This document shows positions 1 to 8,345 of a DNA stretch of 64,000 nt, one piece after another. Every line of letters starts with the position of its first letter. Position 1 is the stretch's first letter. Position numbers and translations under genes: made by a program. This DNA comes from Nitrobacteraceae bacterium AZCC 2146 (lineage in GTDB: Bacteria > Pseudomonadota > Alphaproteobacteria > Rhizobiales > Xanthobacteraceae), in assembly GCA_036924855.1 (NCBI GenBank), contig JBAGRP010000001.1:186001-250000 (forward strand). The letters are read 5' to 3'. The notes beneath the pieces were generated by a model, which did not search any database, had not been told where the DNA came from, and saw only the letters and a list, made by a program, of their open reading frames with translations.

Positions 1-391
1 CTTCGGTGACCTGGTCGCCCACTGTCATCACCGGGTTCAGCGCGGTCATCGGCTCCTGGAACACCATGGCCATGCGGTTGCCGCGGATGTCGTTGAGCGC
101 GTCCTCGCTGGCGTCGGCGATGTCCTCGCCGTCGAGCACAAAGCTCGCACAGGACAGATCCGCCGACGGCGGCAGCAGCCGCATCAGCGACAGCGCCGTC
201 AGACTCTTGCCCGACCCGGATTCGCCGACCAGGCAGAGAATGCGTCCGCGCCGCAGCGTGATATCGACGCCGTCCACAATCGCCACGCCCGGTGCAAAAC
301 CGACGCACAGGTCGCGCACCTCCAGCGCCACGCGCTGCGAATCCGGCAAAATACCGGTTGGCGCGAAATCGGGCTGGTGCTGATTCTGCAT
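1..391 (-). CDS. Dipeptide/oligopeptide ABC transporter ATP-binding protein (N-terminal part)
   Basis: This is the N-terminal part of a cytoplasmic ABC ATPase that would power peptide-type uptake; the gene runs off the left edge. Reading leftwards from an ATG at 391, about 130 codons are visible. They carry a Walker A motif (GESGSGKS, residues 56-63) and a Q-loop (VFQEPM) in the order typical of DppD/OppD/GsiA proteins. A second in-frame ATG lies at 412. The gene is divergent from the permease genes at 477, with a 14-bp palindrome between them, so shared control is likely. Whether it is a single or a fused double ATPase cannot be seen. Confidence 0.88.
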   Translation of the reverse strand, partial: MQNQHQPDFAPTGILPDSQRVALEVRDLCVGFAPGVAIVDGVDITLRRGRILCLVGESGSGKSLTALSLMRLLPPSADLSCASFVLDGEDIADASEDALNDIRGNRMAMVFQEPMTALNPVMTVGDQVTE

Positions 392-445
392 CTTGTTTGG
401 TCGGTTCGGCATTGACAGAACGTATTTCAGCCGAAAATATACATT

Positions 446-459
446 TTGAACCGGTTCAA
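446..459. promoter_or_regulatory. Perfect 14-bp palindrome, candidate repressor operator
   Basis: TTGAACCGGTTCAA is a perfect palindrome with a central CpG, lying between the divergent ATPase gene and the permease operon, 18 bases before the permease ATG. Its form resembles LacI- or GntR-family operators. No regulator gene of these families is visible nearby, so the assignment is inference. Confidence 0.5.
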
Positions 460-476
460 TCAAGCAGAGTTTGAGC

Positions 477-1421
477 ATGGCCCGCTATCTCGCCACCAGG
501 CTGATCTCCCTGATCCCGATCTTGTTCGGGACATCGGTCGTGGCGTTCCTGCTGGTGCGGCTGGTGCCGGGCGATCCGGCCGTCGCTTTGCTCGGCATGG
601 AAGCCGACGCGCGGTCGCTGGCGGCGTTGCGCCAGCAGATGGCGCTCGACCAGCCCGTTGTCGTGCAATACGTGACCTGGATCAGCCATATTCTCACCGG
701 CGATTTCGGCCGTTCGATCCAGGGCGGCCGCGCGGTGTTTCCGCTGCTGCTCGGCGCGCTGGCACCCACCGCCTTGCTGGCGGCCGCAGCGCTTGTGATC
801 TCGCTCGTCATCGCCATTCCGGCCGGCATCGTCGCCGCCACCCGTCGCAACAGCGGCGCCGACTACGCCGCGTCGTCTCTGGCGCTGTGCGGATTGTCGC
901 TGCCGAGCTTCTGGCTCGGCATTCTTCTGATCCTGGCGTTCTCCATCTACTTTCCGATCCTGCCGGCTTCCGGTTACGTCTCGCCGCTGGTCGATCCGAT
1001 CGGCCATCTGCGCCATCTCGTGCTGCCGGCGCTGACTCTCGGTGCTGCGCTCGCTGCCGCCACCATGCGCATGACCCGCGCTGCCATGCTGGAAGTGATG
1101 CGCGCCGACTACGTCCGCACCGCGCGCGCGAAAGGTCTGTCGCGCCGCACCGTGATCTGGGGCCATGCGCTGCGCAACGCGCGGATGCCCATCGTCACGC
1201 TGCTCGGCATTCAGCTCGGCCAGTTGCTCGGCGGCGTCGTGGTCACCGAGACGGTGTTCTCGTGGCCAGGCATCGGCAAGCTTACGGTCGATGCCATTTT
1301 TGCCCGCGACTATCCGGTGGTGCAGGGCGCCGTGCTGCTCACCGCCACCTTGTTCGTGCTGATCAACCTGGTCACCGACCTGATCTACACCGCGCTCGAT
1401 CCGCGGGTGCGGTTGTCATGA
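477..1421 (+). CDS. ABC transporter permease, DppB/GsiC type
   Basis: Inner-membrane permease of a peptide-type ABC importer, 314 residues. The N-terminus (MARYLATRLISLIPILFG) is the usual first membrane helix of DppB-like proteins. The EAA-type cytoplasmic loop (RADYVRTARAKGLS) and the following helices and DPR tail are all present. The ATG at 477 is preferred; a TTG two codons earlier (471) is possible. The stop overlaps the next permease's ATG by four bases (ATGA), indicating translational coupling. Substrate cannot be told from the permease; the neighbours suggest a small amide, peptide or nucleoside-like compound. Confidence 0.93.
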   Translation: MARYLATRLISLIPILFGTSVVAFLLVRLVPGDPAVALLGMEADARSLAALRQQMALDQPVVVQYVTWISHILTGDFGRSIQGGRAVFPLLLGALAPTALLAAAALVISLVIAIPAGIVAATRRNSGADYAASSLALCGLSLPSFWLGILLILAFSIYFPILPASGYVSPLVDPIGHLRHLVLPALTLGAALAAATMRMTRAAMLEVMRADYVRTARAKGLSRRTVIWGHALRNARMPIVTLLGIQLGQLLGGVVVTETVFSWPGIGKLTVDAIFARDYPVVQGAVLLTATLFVLINLVTDLIYTALDPRVRLS

Positions 1422-2275
1422 GCACAGCAGCAACCTTGCGTGCGCCCGGCCCGGCCGCATTATTGCGGGCGATGACCCGCGATCCGCGCGCCGCGCTCGG
1501 CGTCGGCATCGTCGCATTGGCCATTGTGGCGGCGCTCGGCGCGCCGCTGATTGCGCCCTATGGGCCGGACACGCCGGATTTCGTCAACACGCTGGCGCCG
1601 CCGGCGCCCGGCCACTGGCTAGGCACGGATGAGCTTGGCCGGGACGTGCTTTCGCGCATCATCTACGGCGCGCAGACGTCGCTGTTTGTCGGCATTTTGA
1701 GCGTCGCGGTGGCCGGCATCGCCGGCACGGCGCTGGGCCTGATCGCCGGCTATTTCGGCCGCGCGGTGGATGCGCTGATCATGCGGCTGATGGATATCGT
1801 GTTCGCGTTTCCGAGCATCCTGCTGGCGCTGGCGATCACCGCTGTGCTCGGCCCCAGCCTCAACAATGCCGTGCTGGCGATTGCGGTGGTCAACCTGCCG
1901 GTATTCGCCCGCGTCGCGCGCGCGCAAACCCTGGTGGTGCGTGAACTCGAATTCGTCGAGGCCAAGCGCGCGCTCGGCTTCGGCACCGCCAATATCCTGG
2001 CGCGCACGGTCCTTCCCAATATCCTCGCGCCGATCATCGTGCAGGGCTCGCTTTTGTTCGCCTCCGCCATCATCACCGAGTCCTATCTGTCCTTTCTCGG
2101 GCTCGGCGCGCAGCCGCCGACCGCCACTTGGGGCAACATGTTGCGCAACGCCATCGGCTTCATGGAAATGGCGCCATGGCTGGCGGTGTTTCCTGGCGCC
2201 GCCATCTTTCTCACCGTGCTCGGCTGCAATCTGCTGGGCGACGGACTGCGCGACCGCTTCGATCCACGTGACTGA
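1418..2275 (+). CDS. ABC transporter permease, DppC/GsiD type
   Basis: Second permease of the same importer, 285 residues. It has the DppC-type N-terminal region with one helix, a periplasmic GTDELGRDVLSRI motif, an EAA loop (ARVARAQTLVVRELEFVEAA-like region, roughly residues 165-185) and the conserved SYLSFLGLGAQPP segment. The start ATG overlaps the stop of the upstream permease. The reading frame stays open far upstream (to 446), but homology and overlap place the real start at 1418. It would pair with the DppB-type subunit to form the channel. Confidence 0.93.
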   Translation: MSTAATLRAPGPAALLRAMTRDPRAALGVGIVALAIVAALGAPLIAPYGPDTPDFVNTLAPPAPGHWLGTDELGRDVLSRIIYGAQTSLFVGILSVAVAGIAGTALGLIAGYFGRAVDALIMRLMDIVFAFPSILLALAITAVLGPSLNNAVLAIAVVNLPVFARVARAQTLVVRELEFVEAKRALGFGTANILARTVLPNILAPIIVQGSLLFASAIITESYLSFLGLGAQPPTATWGNMLRNAIGFMEMAPWLAVFPGAAIFLTVLGCNLLGDGLRDRFDPRD

Positions 2276-2309
2276 TTGTTCCATGGCGATTTCCAGCAGG
2301 AGACGACTG

Positions 2310-3821
2310 ATGATTGTTAAAACTTCCCGGCGTGCCCTTTTCGCGCTGATCGCGGCTGCGCCGCTGGCTTTGTCCGGACTGCCGGCCATGGCGCAGGACG
2401 CCAAGACGCTGACCGTCGGCATCGTCTCCGATCCTGTGACTCTCGACCCCGCGCTGATGGCGTCGTTCTTCGAGATCTCGGTGCAGTACAATTTGCATGA
2501 ACCGCTGGTGCATGTGACGCCCGACCTCAAGATCGAGCCGGGCCTCGCCAGCGTCGAGACGCCGGATCCGCTGACCTATCGCTTCACCCTGAAGCCGAAC
2601 CTGACCTTCCATGACGGCACGCCGATCGATGCCGCGGCCATAAAGGCCAATTTCGACCGCATGCTCGATCCCGCCACCGCCTCGCCGCGGCGCAGCGAAT
2701 TGTCCCCGATCGATCAGGTCGAAGTCACCGGCGCACTGACCTTCACCATCAAGCTGAAGATGGCCTATGCGCCGCTGCTGCAGGTGCTGTCGAACCGCGC
2801 CGGCATGATGGTGTCGCCGGCCGCGCTGAAAGCGCTCGGTCCGGATTTCGCCACCAAGGCGGTGGGCGCCGGCCCCTACAAGCTCGTGAGCTGGACCAAG
2901 AATTCCGAGCTGGTGCTCGAGCGCTTTGCCAACTACTGGCGCGGTCCCGCGGCCATCGAGCGCATCGTCTTCCGCCCGATCGCCGACGAGACCGTGCGCC
3001 TGACCAACCTGCGCTCGGGAACGGTGCAGCTTGTCGACGCCGTGCCGGCGCAGACCGTCGGCCAGCTCGGCCGCGAACCCACCGTGACGCTGAAGCAGGC
3101 CTCGGGCCTCGGCTTCAACGCGTTCTCGTTCAACACTACCAAGCCGCCGTTCAACGATGTCCGCGTCCGCCAGGCCTTCACCACGGCGATCGACAAGCAG
3201 GCAATCCTGCGCGTGGTGTATTTCGGCACCGGCAGCGTCGCCCAGGGCGCGATCCCGCCGTCCATGGGCTGGGTGCACGATCCCGCCTTCGCGCCTTACA
3301 AGACCAGCGCCGACGCCGCCAAGAAGCTGCTCGCGGAAGCCGGCGTCACCACGCCGGTGCCGGTGAGCATCACCGTCACCAACTCGCCGGCGCAGGTGCG
3401 CACCGCCGAAGTGATGCAGGCGCAGGCCAACGCGGCCGGCTTCAAGGTCGAGATCAAGCAGATCGACGCCACCAGCCTGATCACTGTGCTGCGCCAGAAG
3501 GACTTTGACCTTTGCATGTCGCCGTGGTCGGGCCGTACCGATCCGGATGGCAACATCTACAACTACCTCACCAAGAACGGTCCGAACAATTTCATGGGCT
3601 ATTCGAGCGACAAGGTCACCGACCTCCTGGAAAAGGCACGCAGCGCGCCGGCGCAGGCCGACCGCGCAAAGCTCTATCGCGAAGCTGAAGTCCAGATCGC
3701 CACCGATGCGCCGATGCTGTTCCTGACTTTCCCGGCGACGCTGCAGGCCTCCGCCAAATCGCTGGACTGGATGCAATATCCCGACGGCGCGTTCCGGCTG
3801 CAGTTCGCCAAGTTCCAGTAA
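2310..3821 (+). CDS. ABC transporter substrate-binding protein (SBP_bac_5 family)
   Basis: Periplasmic solute-binding protein of the importer, 503 residues. A signal peptide (basic MIVKTSRR, hydrophobic core, cleavage near AMAQDA) is followed by the SBP_bac_5 pattern: binding of target early (SDPVTLDPALMAS), PLTYRFTLKPNLTFHDG, and RVRQAFTTAIDKQAI in the middle. An AGGAG motif sits 8 bases before the ATG at 2310, favouring it over the ATG at 2283. It follows the permeases by 34 bases, so it is in the same operon. The family binds peptides, nickel, glutathione or opines; the ligand is not predictable here. Confidence 0.93.
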   Translation: MIVKTSRRALFALIAAAPLALSGLPAMAQDAKTLTVGIVSDPVTLDPALMASFFEISVQYNLHEPLVHVTPDLKIEPGLASVETPDPLTYRFTLKPNLTFHDGTPIDAAAIKANFDRMLDPATASPRRSELSPIDQVEVTGALTFTIKLKMAYAPLLQVLSNRAGMMVSPAALKALGPDFATKAVGAGPYKLVSWTKNSELVLERFANYWRGPAAIERIVFRPIADETVRLTNLRSGTVQLVDAVPAQTVGQLGREPTVTLKQASGLGFNAFSFNTTKPPFNDVRVRQAFTTAIDKQAILRVVYFGTGSVAQGAIPPSMGWVHDPAFAPYKTSADAAKKLLAEAGVTTPVPVSITVTNSPAQVRTAEVMQAQANAAGFKVEIKQIDATSLITVLRQKDFDLCMSPWSGRTDPDGNIYNYLTKNGPNNFMGYSSDKVTDLLEKARSAPAQADRAKLYREAEVQIATDAPMLFLTFPATLQASAKSLDWMQYPDGAFRLQFAKFQ

Positions 3822-3903
3822 GCCCGCCGCTAACGCCTGCGGATGACATGGCTCCGGCCGTGTCATCCGGCTTCCCGCTCACGACGCCATGGACCACGAC
3901 ATC

Positions 3904-4683
3904 ATGACTGCAAAGAAAATCCTGCTGGCCGGCGAAAGCTGGACATCGACGGCCACCCACATCAAGGGCTGGGACCAGTTCCCTTCGGTCACGCATCATC
4001 GCGGCGCCGACGAATTCGTCTCGATCCTGCACGGTGCCGAGTTCGACTTCACCTACATGCTGTGCCACGAAGCAGCTACGGACTTCCCCTCGACTGACGC
4101 GGCGCTCGACGCCTATGACTGCATCATCCTCAGCGACATCGGCGCCAACACGTTGCTGTTGTCGCCGGATGTCTGGACCCACTCGCGCCGCGCGCCGAAC
4201 CGGCTGAAACTGCTGCGCAGCTATGTGGAGCGCGGCGGCGGGTTGATCATGGTCGGCGGCTACTACAGCTTCCAAGGCATCAACGGCGCGGCGCGCTATC
4301 GCAAAACGGCCGTAGAGGCGGTGCTGCCGACGGCGATCCATCCCTACGACGACCGCATCGAACTGCCCGAAGGCATCGTGCCCGAACTCGGCGCCGGCGC
4401 TGCAGGCCATCCGATCCTGAACGGCGTGCCGACGGATTTTCCTTATCTGCTCGGCATCAATGAAGTCGTGTCAAAACCCGAGGCGACCACGCTGCTGACA
4501 TTACCGGCCAGCGAGGGCGGCCATCCGCTGCTCGCGGTGCAGCAGGTCGGCGCAGGGCGCAGCGCCGTCTGGACGACCGACATCGGGCCGCATTGGTTGC
4601 CGAATGAATTTTTGCGCTGGGAGGGCTTCAAGCCGCTGTGGAGCAATCTGCTGAATTGGACCAGCCGGCAGGACAGCAAGTAG
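3904..4683 (+). CDS. GATase1-like cytoplasmic protein (PF07090-type)
   Basis: A 259-residue cytoplasmic protein of the class I glutamine-amidotransferase-like fold, the family Pfam calls GATase1_like. Family features seen are the start (KKILLAGESW), a conserved SDIGANTLLL segment, the strand-turn GGGLIMVGGYYSFQG, and the late SAVWTTDIGPHW. The nucleophile-elbow position reads GGYYSF with no cysteine, so it is unlikely to be a classical amidotransferase. An alternative ATG is at 3889. It lies 82 bases after the binding-protein gene and is probably co-transcribed. Its enzymatic role is unknown; it is often seen beside sugar or nucleoside catabolic genes. Confidence 0.8.
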   Translation: MTAKKILLAGESWTSTATHIKGWDQFPSVTHHRGADEFVSILHGAEFDFTYMLCHEAATDFPSTDAALDAYDCIILSDIGANTLLLSPDVWTHSRRAPNRLKLLRSYVERGGGLIMVGGYYSFQGINGAARYRKTAVEAVLPTAIHPYDDRIELPEGIVPELGAGAAGHPILNGVPTDFPYLLGINEVVSKPEATTLLTLPASEGGHPLLAVQQVGAGRSAVWTTDIGPHWLPNEFLRWEGFKPLWSNLLNWTSRQDSK

Positions 4684-4693
4684 CCGGCGAGAC

Positions 4694-5083
4694 CTATACC
4701 GTGACGCCGAGCAGGCTGGCGTGGGCCGAGACGATGCGCCAGCCTTGTTCGGTACGCAGCAGCGTCTTGGTCTCGCGGCCGGTGGTGGCCTCGCCGTCGC
4801 GCTGGTATTCGGTGTTGGCGGTGGCGAAGTCGCGGCCGTAAGTGGTGATGATAGTGTTGATCAGCGTACGGCGGAACTTGCCGAGCTTGCCGCTGCGGCG
4901 GAAATCCGAGATCGCCTGCCAGCCGCGCAGGTTCTCGCCGACGCCGTAGCGCGTGGTCGTGTCATGATTCCAGAAAATCTCTTCCATCACCGGAATGTCG
5001 TTGGCTTGCAGCGCCTGCTCATAGCGCTCGAACACCGCGCGCACTTCCGCAACAACATCGGGCAGATTGATAGCATGGATCAT
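4694..5083 (-). CDS. hpxZ: HpxZ / AtzH-like NTF2-fold protein
   Basis: A 129-residue protein of the AtzH-like / DUF3225 family, which in the Klebsiella hpx cluster is linked to oxalurate breakdown. Features seen are an AEVRAVFERYEQALQANDI helix, the F-W-x-H-D segment (EEIFWNHDTTTRYG), a GWQAISDFRR stretch, and a C-terminal TEQGWRIVSAHAS strand typical of NTF2-like folds. The ATG at 5083 with an upstream GGTGAAG was chosen; the frame is open up to 5194, but that would overlap the divergent kinase gene. It is convergent with the GATase1-like gene. In other genomes members partner amidases such as AtzE; none lies in view. Confidence 0.72.
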   Translation of the reverse strand: MIHAINLPDVVAEVRAVFERYEQALQANDIPVMEEIFWNHDTTTRYGVGENLRGWQAISDFRRSGKLGKFRRTLINTIITTYGRDFATANTEYQRDGEATTGRETKTLLRTEQGWRIVSAHASLLGVTV

Positions 5084-5196
5084 GGCTTCACCAGTTTGAT
5101 ATGATAGTTTGGCATATTCTCTCATGCGAGTAAAAGCGGCCTGACGAACGGCCGAAGAGTTGGGCCTGACAAAGCGCTGAAGGACGGTTGTCATCG

Positions 5197-6105
5197 ATGG
5201 CGAAAATTTGGGTCATAGGCAGCGCCAATGCCGACCTCATGCTGGCGCTGCCGGTGCTGCCGAGGCCGGGCGAGACCGTGCGCGGTCGCGACTTTGTCGT
5301 GGCTCCGGGCGGCAAGGGCGCCAATCAGGCGGTAGCGGCGGCGCGCCTCGGCGGCGATGTGAGTTTTGTCGGATGTATCGGCGACGATGCCTTCGGGATC
5401 AGCCTGCGCACGTCGCTGTCGGACAGCGGCGTGGACGTCACCCATCTCAAGGTCGCGGCCGGCGTGACGTCGGGCATCGCCATGGTGATGACGGAGGCTT
5501 CCGGCGAGAACAGCATTGCGATTTCCGGCGGCGCCAACGATCTGCTGCTGCCGGAGGATATCGACGCGTTGAGCGCGAACATTGGCCGGGCCTCGCTGCT
5601 GGTCTGTCAATTCGAGTCGCCCGCCGAGACTGTCGAGCGTGCCCTGGCGCTGGCCAAGTTGCATTCCATTCCTGTTCTGCTCAATCCCGCGCCGGCGCGC
5701 CCGGTCGACGATGCGTTGCTGGACGGCCTGCGCTTTTTGATCCCCAACCGGCATGAACTTGCGTCCCTTACGGGGCGCGAGATTAATAGCCCGGAGGACA
5801 TCGCGGCCGCGACAAAACTGCTGTTAAAGCGCGGCGTGCAGACGGTCATCGTGACGCTGGGGCGCGATGGCGTGGCGCTCGTCGACAGCAGCGGAATACG
5901 AACCAGTCGGGCTGCCGCCGTTGACGCTGTTGATACCACCGGAGCAGGCGACACTTTCGTCGGAGCATTTGCCGTCGAATGGTGCCGAACGGCCGACGTC
6001 AACGCAGCGATTGCCTTCGCACAGCGGGCAGCCGCATTCAGCGTCACCAGTTGCGGTGCGCAGGCCTCGATGCCATGGTTCTCGGATCTGGACTCATCCG
6101 CCTGA
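5197..6105 (+). CDS. rbsK: Ribokinase (PfkB family sugar kinase)
   Basis: A 302-residue PfkB-family kinase that transfers phosphate from ATP to ribose or a related sugar or nucleoside. Signature 1 (PGGKGANQAVAAARLGG, about residues 37-53) and signature 2 with the catalytic aspartate (DTTGAGDTFVGAF, near residue 250) are both intact, and the NADL sugar-binding start is present. The ATG at 5197 fits homologues; a TTG at 5188 is possible. It is divergent from hpxZ. With the transporter and GATase1-like genes it suggests that the imported compound contains a pentose, but this is inference. Confidence 0.87.
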   Translation: MAKIWVIGSANADLMLALPVLPRPGETVRGRDFVVAPGGKGANQAVAAARLGGDVSFVGCIGDDAFGISLRTSLSDSGVDVTHLKVAAGVTSGIAMVMTEASGENSIAISGGANDLLLPEDIDALSANIGRASLLVCQFESPAETVERALALAKLHSIPVLLNPAPARPVDDALLDGLRFLIPNRHELASLTGREINSPEDIAAATKLLLKRGVQTVIVTLGRDGVALVDSSGIRTSRAAAVDAVDTTGAGDTFVGAFAVEWCRTADVNAAIAFAQRAAAFSVTSCGAQASMPWFSDLDSSA

Positions 6106-6777
6106 CCCCATACTTGGGCGGGCGCCGGGGCGCCACTGCGGAATATTGGCGACGGCCGCTTCTGGCGCGCAAAGCTGCCGCTCACGGGCATGTCCGTTCT
6201 TGCGGTGCCGGCTCAACGGTGTACGCAAACAGGCGTTAAATCTCTCTGCTGGGGGTCTCACGGTTCTTCCCCAAAGCTTCCGCCAAGTCGGTTGCCGAGT
6301 TCGAGACGTTCGTGTCGGTTGCTTGTTTGCGGCCTGGGTTGCTGATGTCGCTGAGCGTCCAGCAGTGCACGATTGGAAATTTGCGGCGCGTGTTGAATGG
6401 TTGAACGGACACTAGGATTCCAACGAAGACTCGGAAACCGCGCACAGAAACCGTTGCCCTGCAGTGCTTTTCGCGAACAGCCGCGGCGGCCGTCTCGGCG
6501 CACTATGGACCACGCCTGTGGACCATTTCAAGCCTCAGCGGGATAGCTGGCACACTCGCCAGCCGCGCGGCCAAGACCTGGGCTGGCCACGAGACTTCAT
6601 GCGAAGCTGGGATATGACGGGCAGGGAGGTCCTGGAGGGCCCCGTTCGGTCGTGCCCCCAGGGGGCGTGTAGCCGGGCGGTGATCGGTGATTTCCCGGCG
6701 CGCTGTCCGCTGTCGTCCCCATAGTCGGATCATACGGATCGGCTAGGATTAAAACGCTTCCCGACCGACTGTCAGCT
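6106..6777. other. 672-bp stretch with no recognisable gene
   Basis: Between the kinase stop and the coiled-coil gene, no reading frame on either strand gives a sequence I recognise, and the short frames present have random-looking composition. The stretch marks the left boundary of the accessory region, after which base composition and gene style change. Confidence 0.5.
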
Positions 6778-7533
6778 GTGAGCCGGCGAATGGATTCGGC
6801 TGCGTCGGAAGCCGACGAAGCCTTTGCTCAAGTTGTGGCGCTCAATGTCTCGTCAAGCGTTGAGTCAGGTTCGCCAACTAAGGAAATGGAAGATGCTATA
6901 GGTTCGAGGATGGCGTCGCTCGAAGAGCGGCTCGAGGCTGTTGTTGCCTCGGTCGAAGAGTTGCCGGATCGGCTTCAAAGAATGGTTGATCCCGAGGAAC
7001 TTAATGTCATCATGGCTGACTCTCGATCTTTCGGAGAGTCTGTACGGGAAATAGCCGAGCGAATTGGTGACTATGTCACGACTGCGGTGAATGAGGAGGC
7101 TATTGAGGCAAGCTGTGAGCGGCTGTCAAGCGTCAGCAGCTCGACTCAAGAGCAAATTCAAACCCGCTTAGATGGGATCAGTGAGTTTTTGAAAGCATGG
7201 GCCGAGGGGCTGGCGGATGCTGCGCAGACGATCTCGCACAGGCAGAACGACTGGACGGCGTCGCTTCAAACGAGCTGGGCTGAGAGAGCAAAGGAACTCT
7301 CTTCGGTTGTCCAAAACAAGCTGGCCGAGTTAGAGGGCGAGGGCGAAGCGCTCATAACAAAGCTAGATAGCATGATTGGCATCGTGAACGTCTTGAGTCC
7401 GGTCCGACCATTTCTCAGGGATCAGATCGAAATCTGCTTTCAGTTCGACTCGTCGCACAAACCATTTGCCGAGGTCTGGATGCCCGCCCGGGGTCACCAA
7501 GAGGATCCGCGGATCGCAGTTCATAGGGTCTGA
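6778..7533 (+). CDS. Orphan acidic coiled-coil protein
   Basis: A 251-residue protein of unknown function, read from a GTG at 6778 (an ATG follows at 6790). Residues 25-210 are rich in Glu, Ser, Ala and Leu with heptad-like spacing (for example ASLEERLEAVVASVEELPDR), suggesting a long coiled coil. No signal peptide or membrane helix is visible. The last 40 residues look different in composition, and the frame may be truncated or shifted there. The GC content is lower than that of the flanking core genes, consistent with acquired DNA. It is isolated between non-coding stretches; no function is assigned. Confidence 0.5.
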   Translation: MSRRMDSAASEADEAFAQVVALNVSSSVESGSPTKEMEDAIGSRMASLEERLEAVVASVEELPDRLQRMVDPEELNVIMADSRSFGESVREIAERIGDYVTTAVNEEAIEASCERLSSVSSSTQEQIQTRLDGISEFLKAWAEGLADAAQTISHRQNDWTASLQTSWAERAKELSSVVQNKLAELEGEGEALITKLDSMIGIVNVLSPVRPFLRDQIEICFQFDSSHKPFAEVWMPARGHQEDPRIAVHRV

Positions 7534-8341
7534 CCTAGCCAGGCGGCGCGGCGTTGCGCTTCCCGCCTCGGAAGCACGCCGAGCCGCACCCGAACAGGAG
7601 CGCATGGGCGACCGGAGGCCGCAAGGTCGCGAGGGGGGCGGATCTGGAAGAAATACGTGGACAGCCGGCGTACAAGATAGGACGGCCCCTGCTGGGTACG
7701 ACTTGTCGGGCGTTTCACGCCGCCGTCATGGACTACTTTGCGGACTACTTCGGGGGATACACGCTTCGGCACTTGCACACTCACGCAAGCCGGAAACGCT
7801 GCTTTTCAAGGGTTTCTCGCGGGGAAAAACTGGTGGATAGGATTTAAAAACTGGCGGAGAGGGAGGGATTCCCAGCCAAGGGCCGCGAACGCTCAAGAAA
7901 ACCCCTGAAATCGGGCATTTCCGAAACGGCCGGCAAAAGTTTGTGACCACCACTGTGTACCACCTTTTGGGGTGATGCAAGCGGTCGCCGGCGCGGTGTC
8001 AGGTGTCGCTCGACCGCAGATGGACGGGGCTCACCCTAGATGTCGGATTCGGGCCTAGGCGTGCTCTAGCAACGCTCCTTGCCGACGATAGGCGGGCTGA
8101 TCGCTTTATTGGGCGCCGCCGCAACGCAATCCGAAGATGGCCGAGCGGGCGTCGGCAATCACGGCCTGTCCTTTGGTGCGACGACCTGACCCTGCCGGAT
8201 CACAAATGCGCTGCGTGCCGCAGCGGCTGGCAGACTCATGTCGAGGCTCGGCGCCATCGTTTGCAGCACCATCAAACGACCAAAACTCCGCATCCCAATG
8301 GATCGACAAAGCAACTCCTGCAGTGACCCCAGCAAGCTGGG
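7534..8341. other. 808-bp non-coding stretch holding an attachment-site relic
   Basis: No convincing gene is seen between the coiled-coil gene and the MFS transporter. The stretch contains the tRNA-Ser 3'-end match described separately at 7852. The bases that follow it are AT-richer and resemble the short non-coding run usually found beside integrase genes. A reading frame at 8106-8444 on the minus strand has no protein-like composition. Confidence 0.5.
7852..7871 (-). mobile_element. tRNA-Ser 3'-end fragment, probable att site relic
   Basis: Read on the minus strand, these 20 bases match the end of a tRNA-Ser gene: part of the T-loop (GAAT), the 3' half of the T-stem (CCCTC), the acceptor 3' strand (CCTCTCC), discriminator G and CCA. 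The match stops abruptly where TTC of the T-loop would be expected. Such isolated tRNA ends are typical of attL/attR copies left by integrative elements that use tRNA genes. The intact tRNA-Ser is not in this window. Confidence 0.62.
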
Positions 8342-8345
8342 TCAC
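8323..8345 (-). terminator. Hairpin at the end of the MFS gene
   Basis: GTGACC(C)CAGC and GCTGGGTCAC pair around an AA loop with one bulged base, overlapping the stop codon of the transporter gene. No clear T-run follows on the minus strand, so termination strength is uncertain. Confidence 0.3.

Noticed and set aside
456..1166. Long minus-strand frames over the transporter genes
   Set aside because: Arg/Gln/His-rich shadow translations caused by high GC; no homology or start signals.
446..1417. A 609-codon frame joining both permeases
   Set aside because: The upstream 324 codons are the wrong frame of the first permease; the ATGA overlap marks the true start at 1418.
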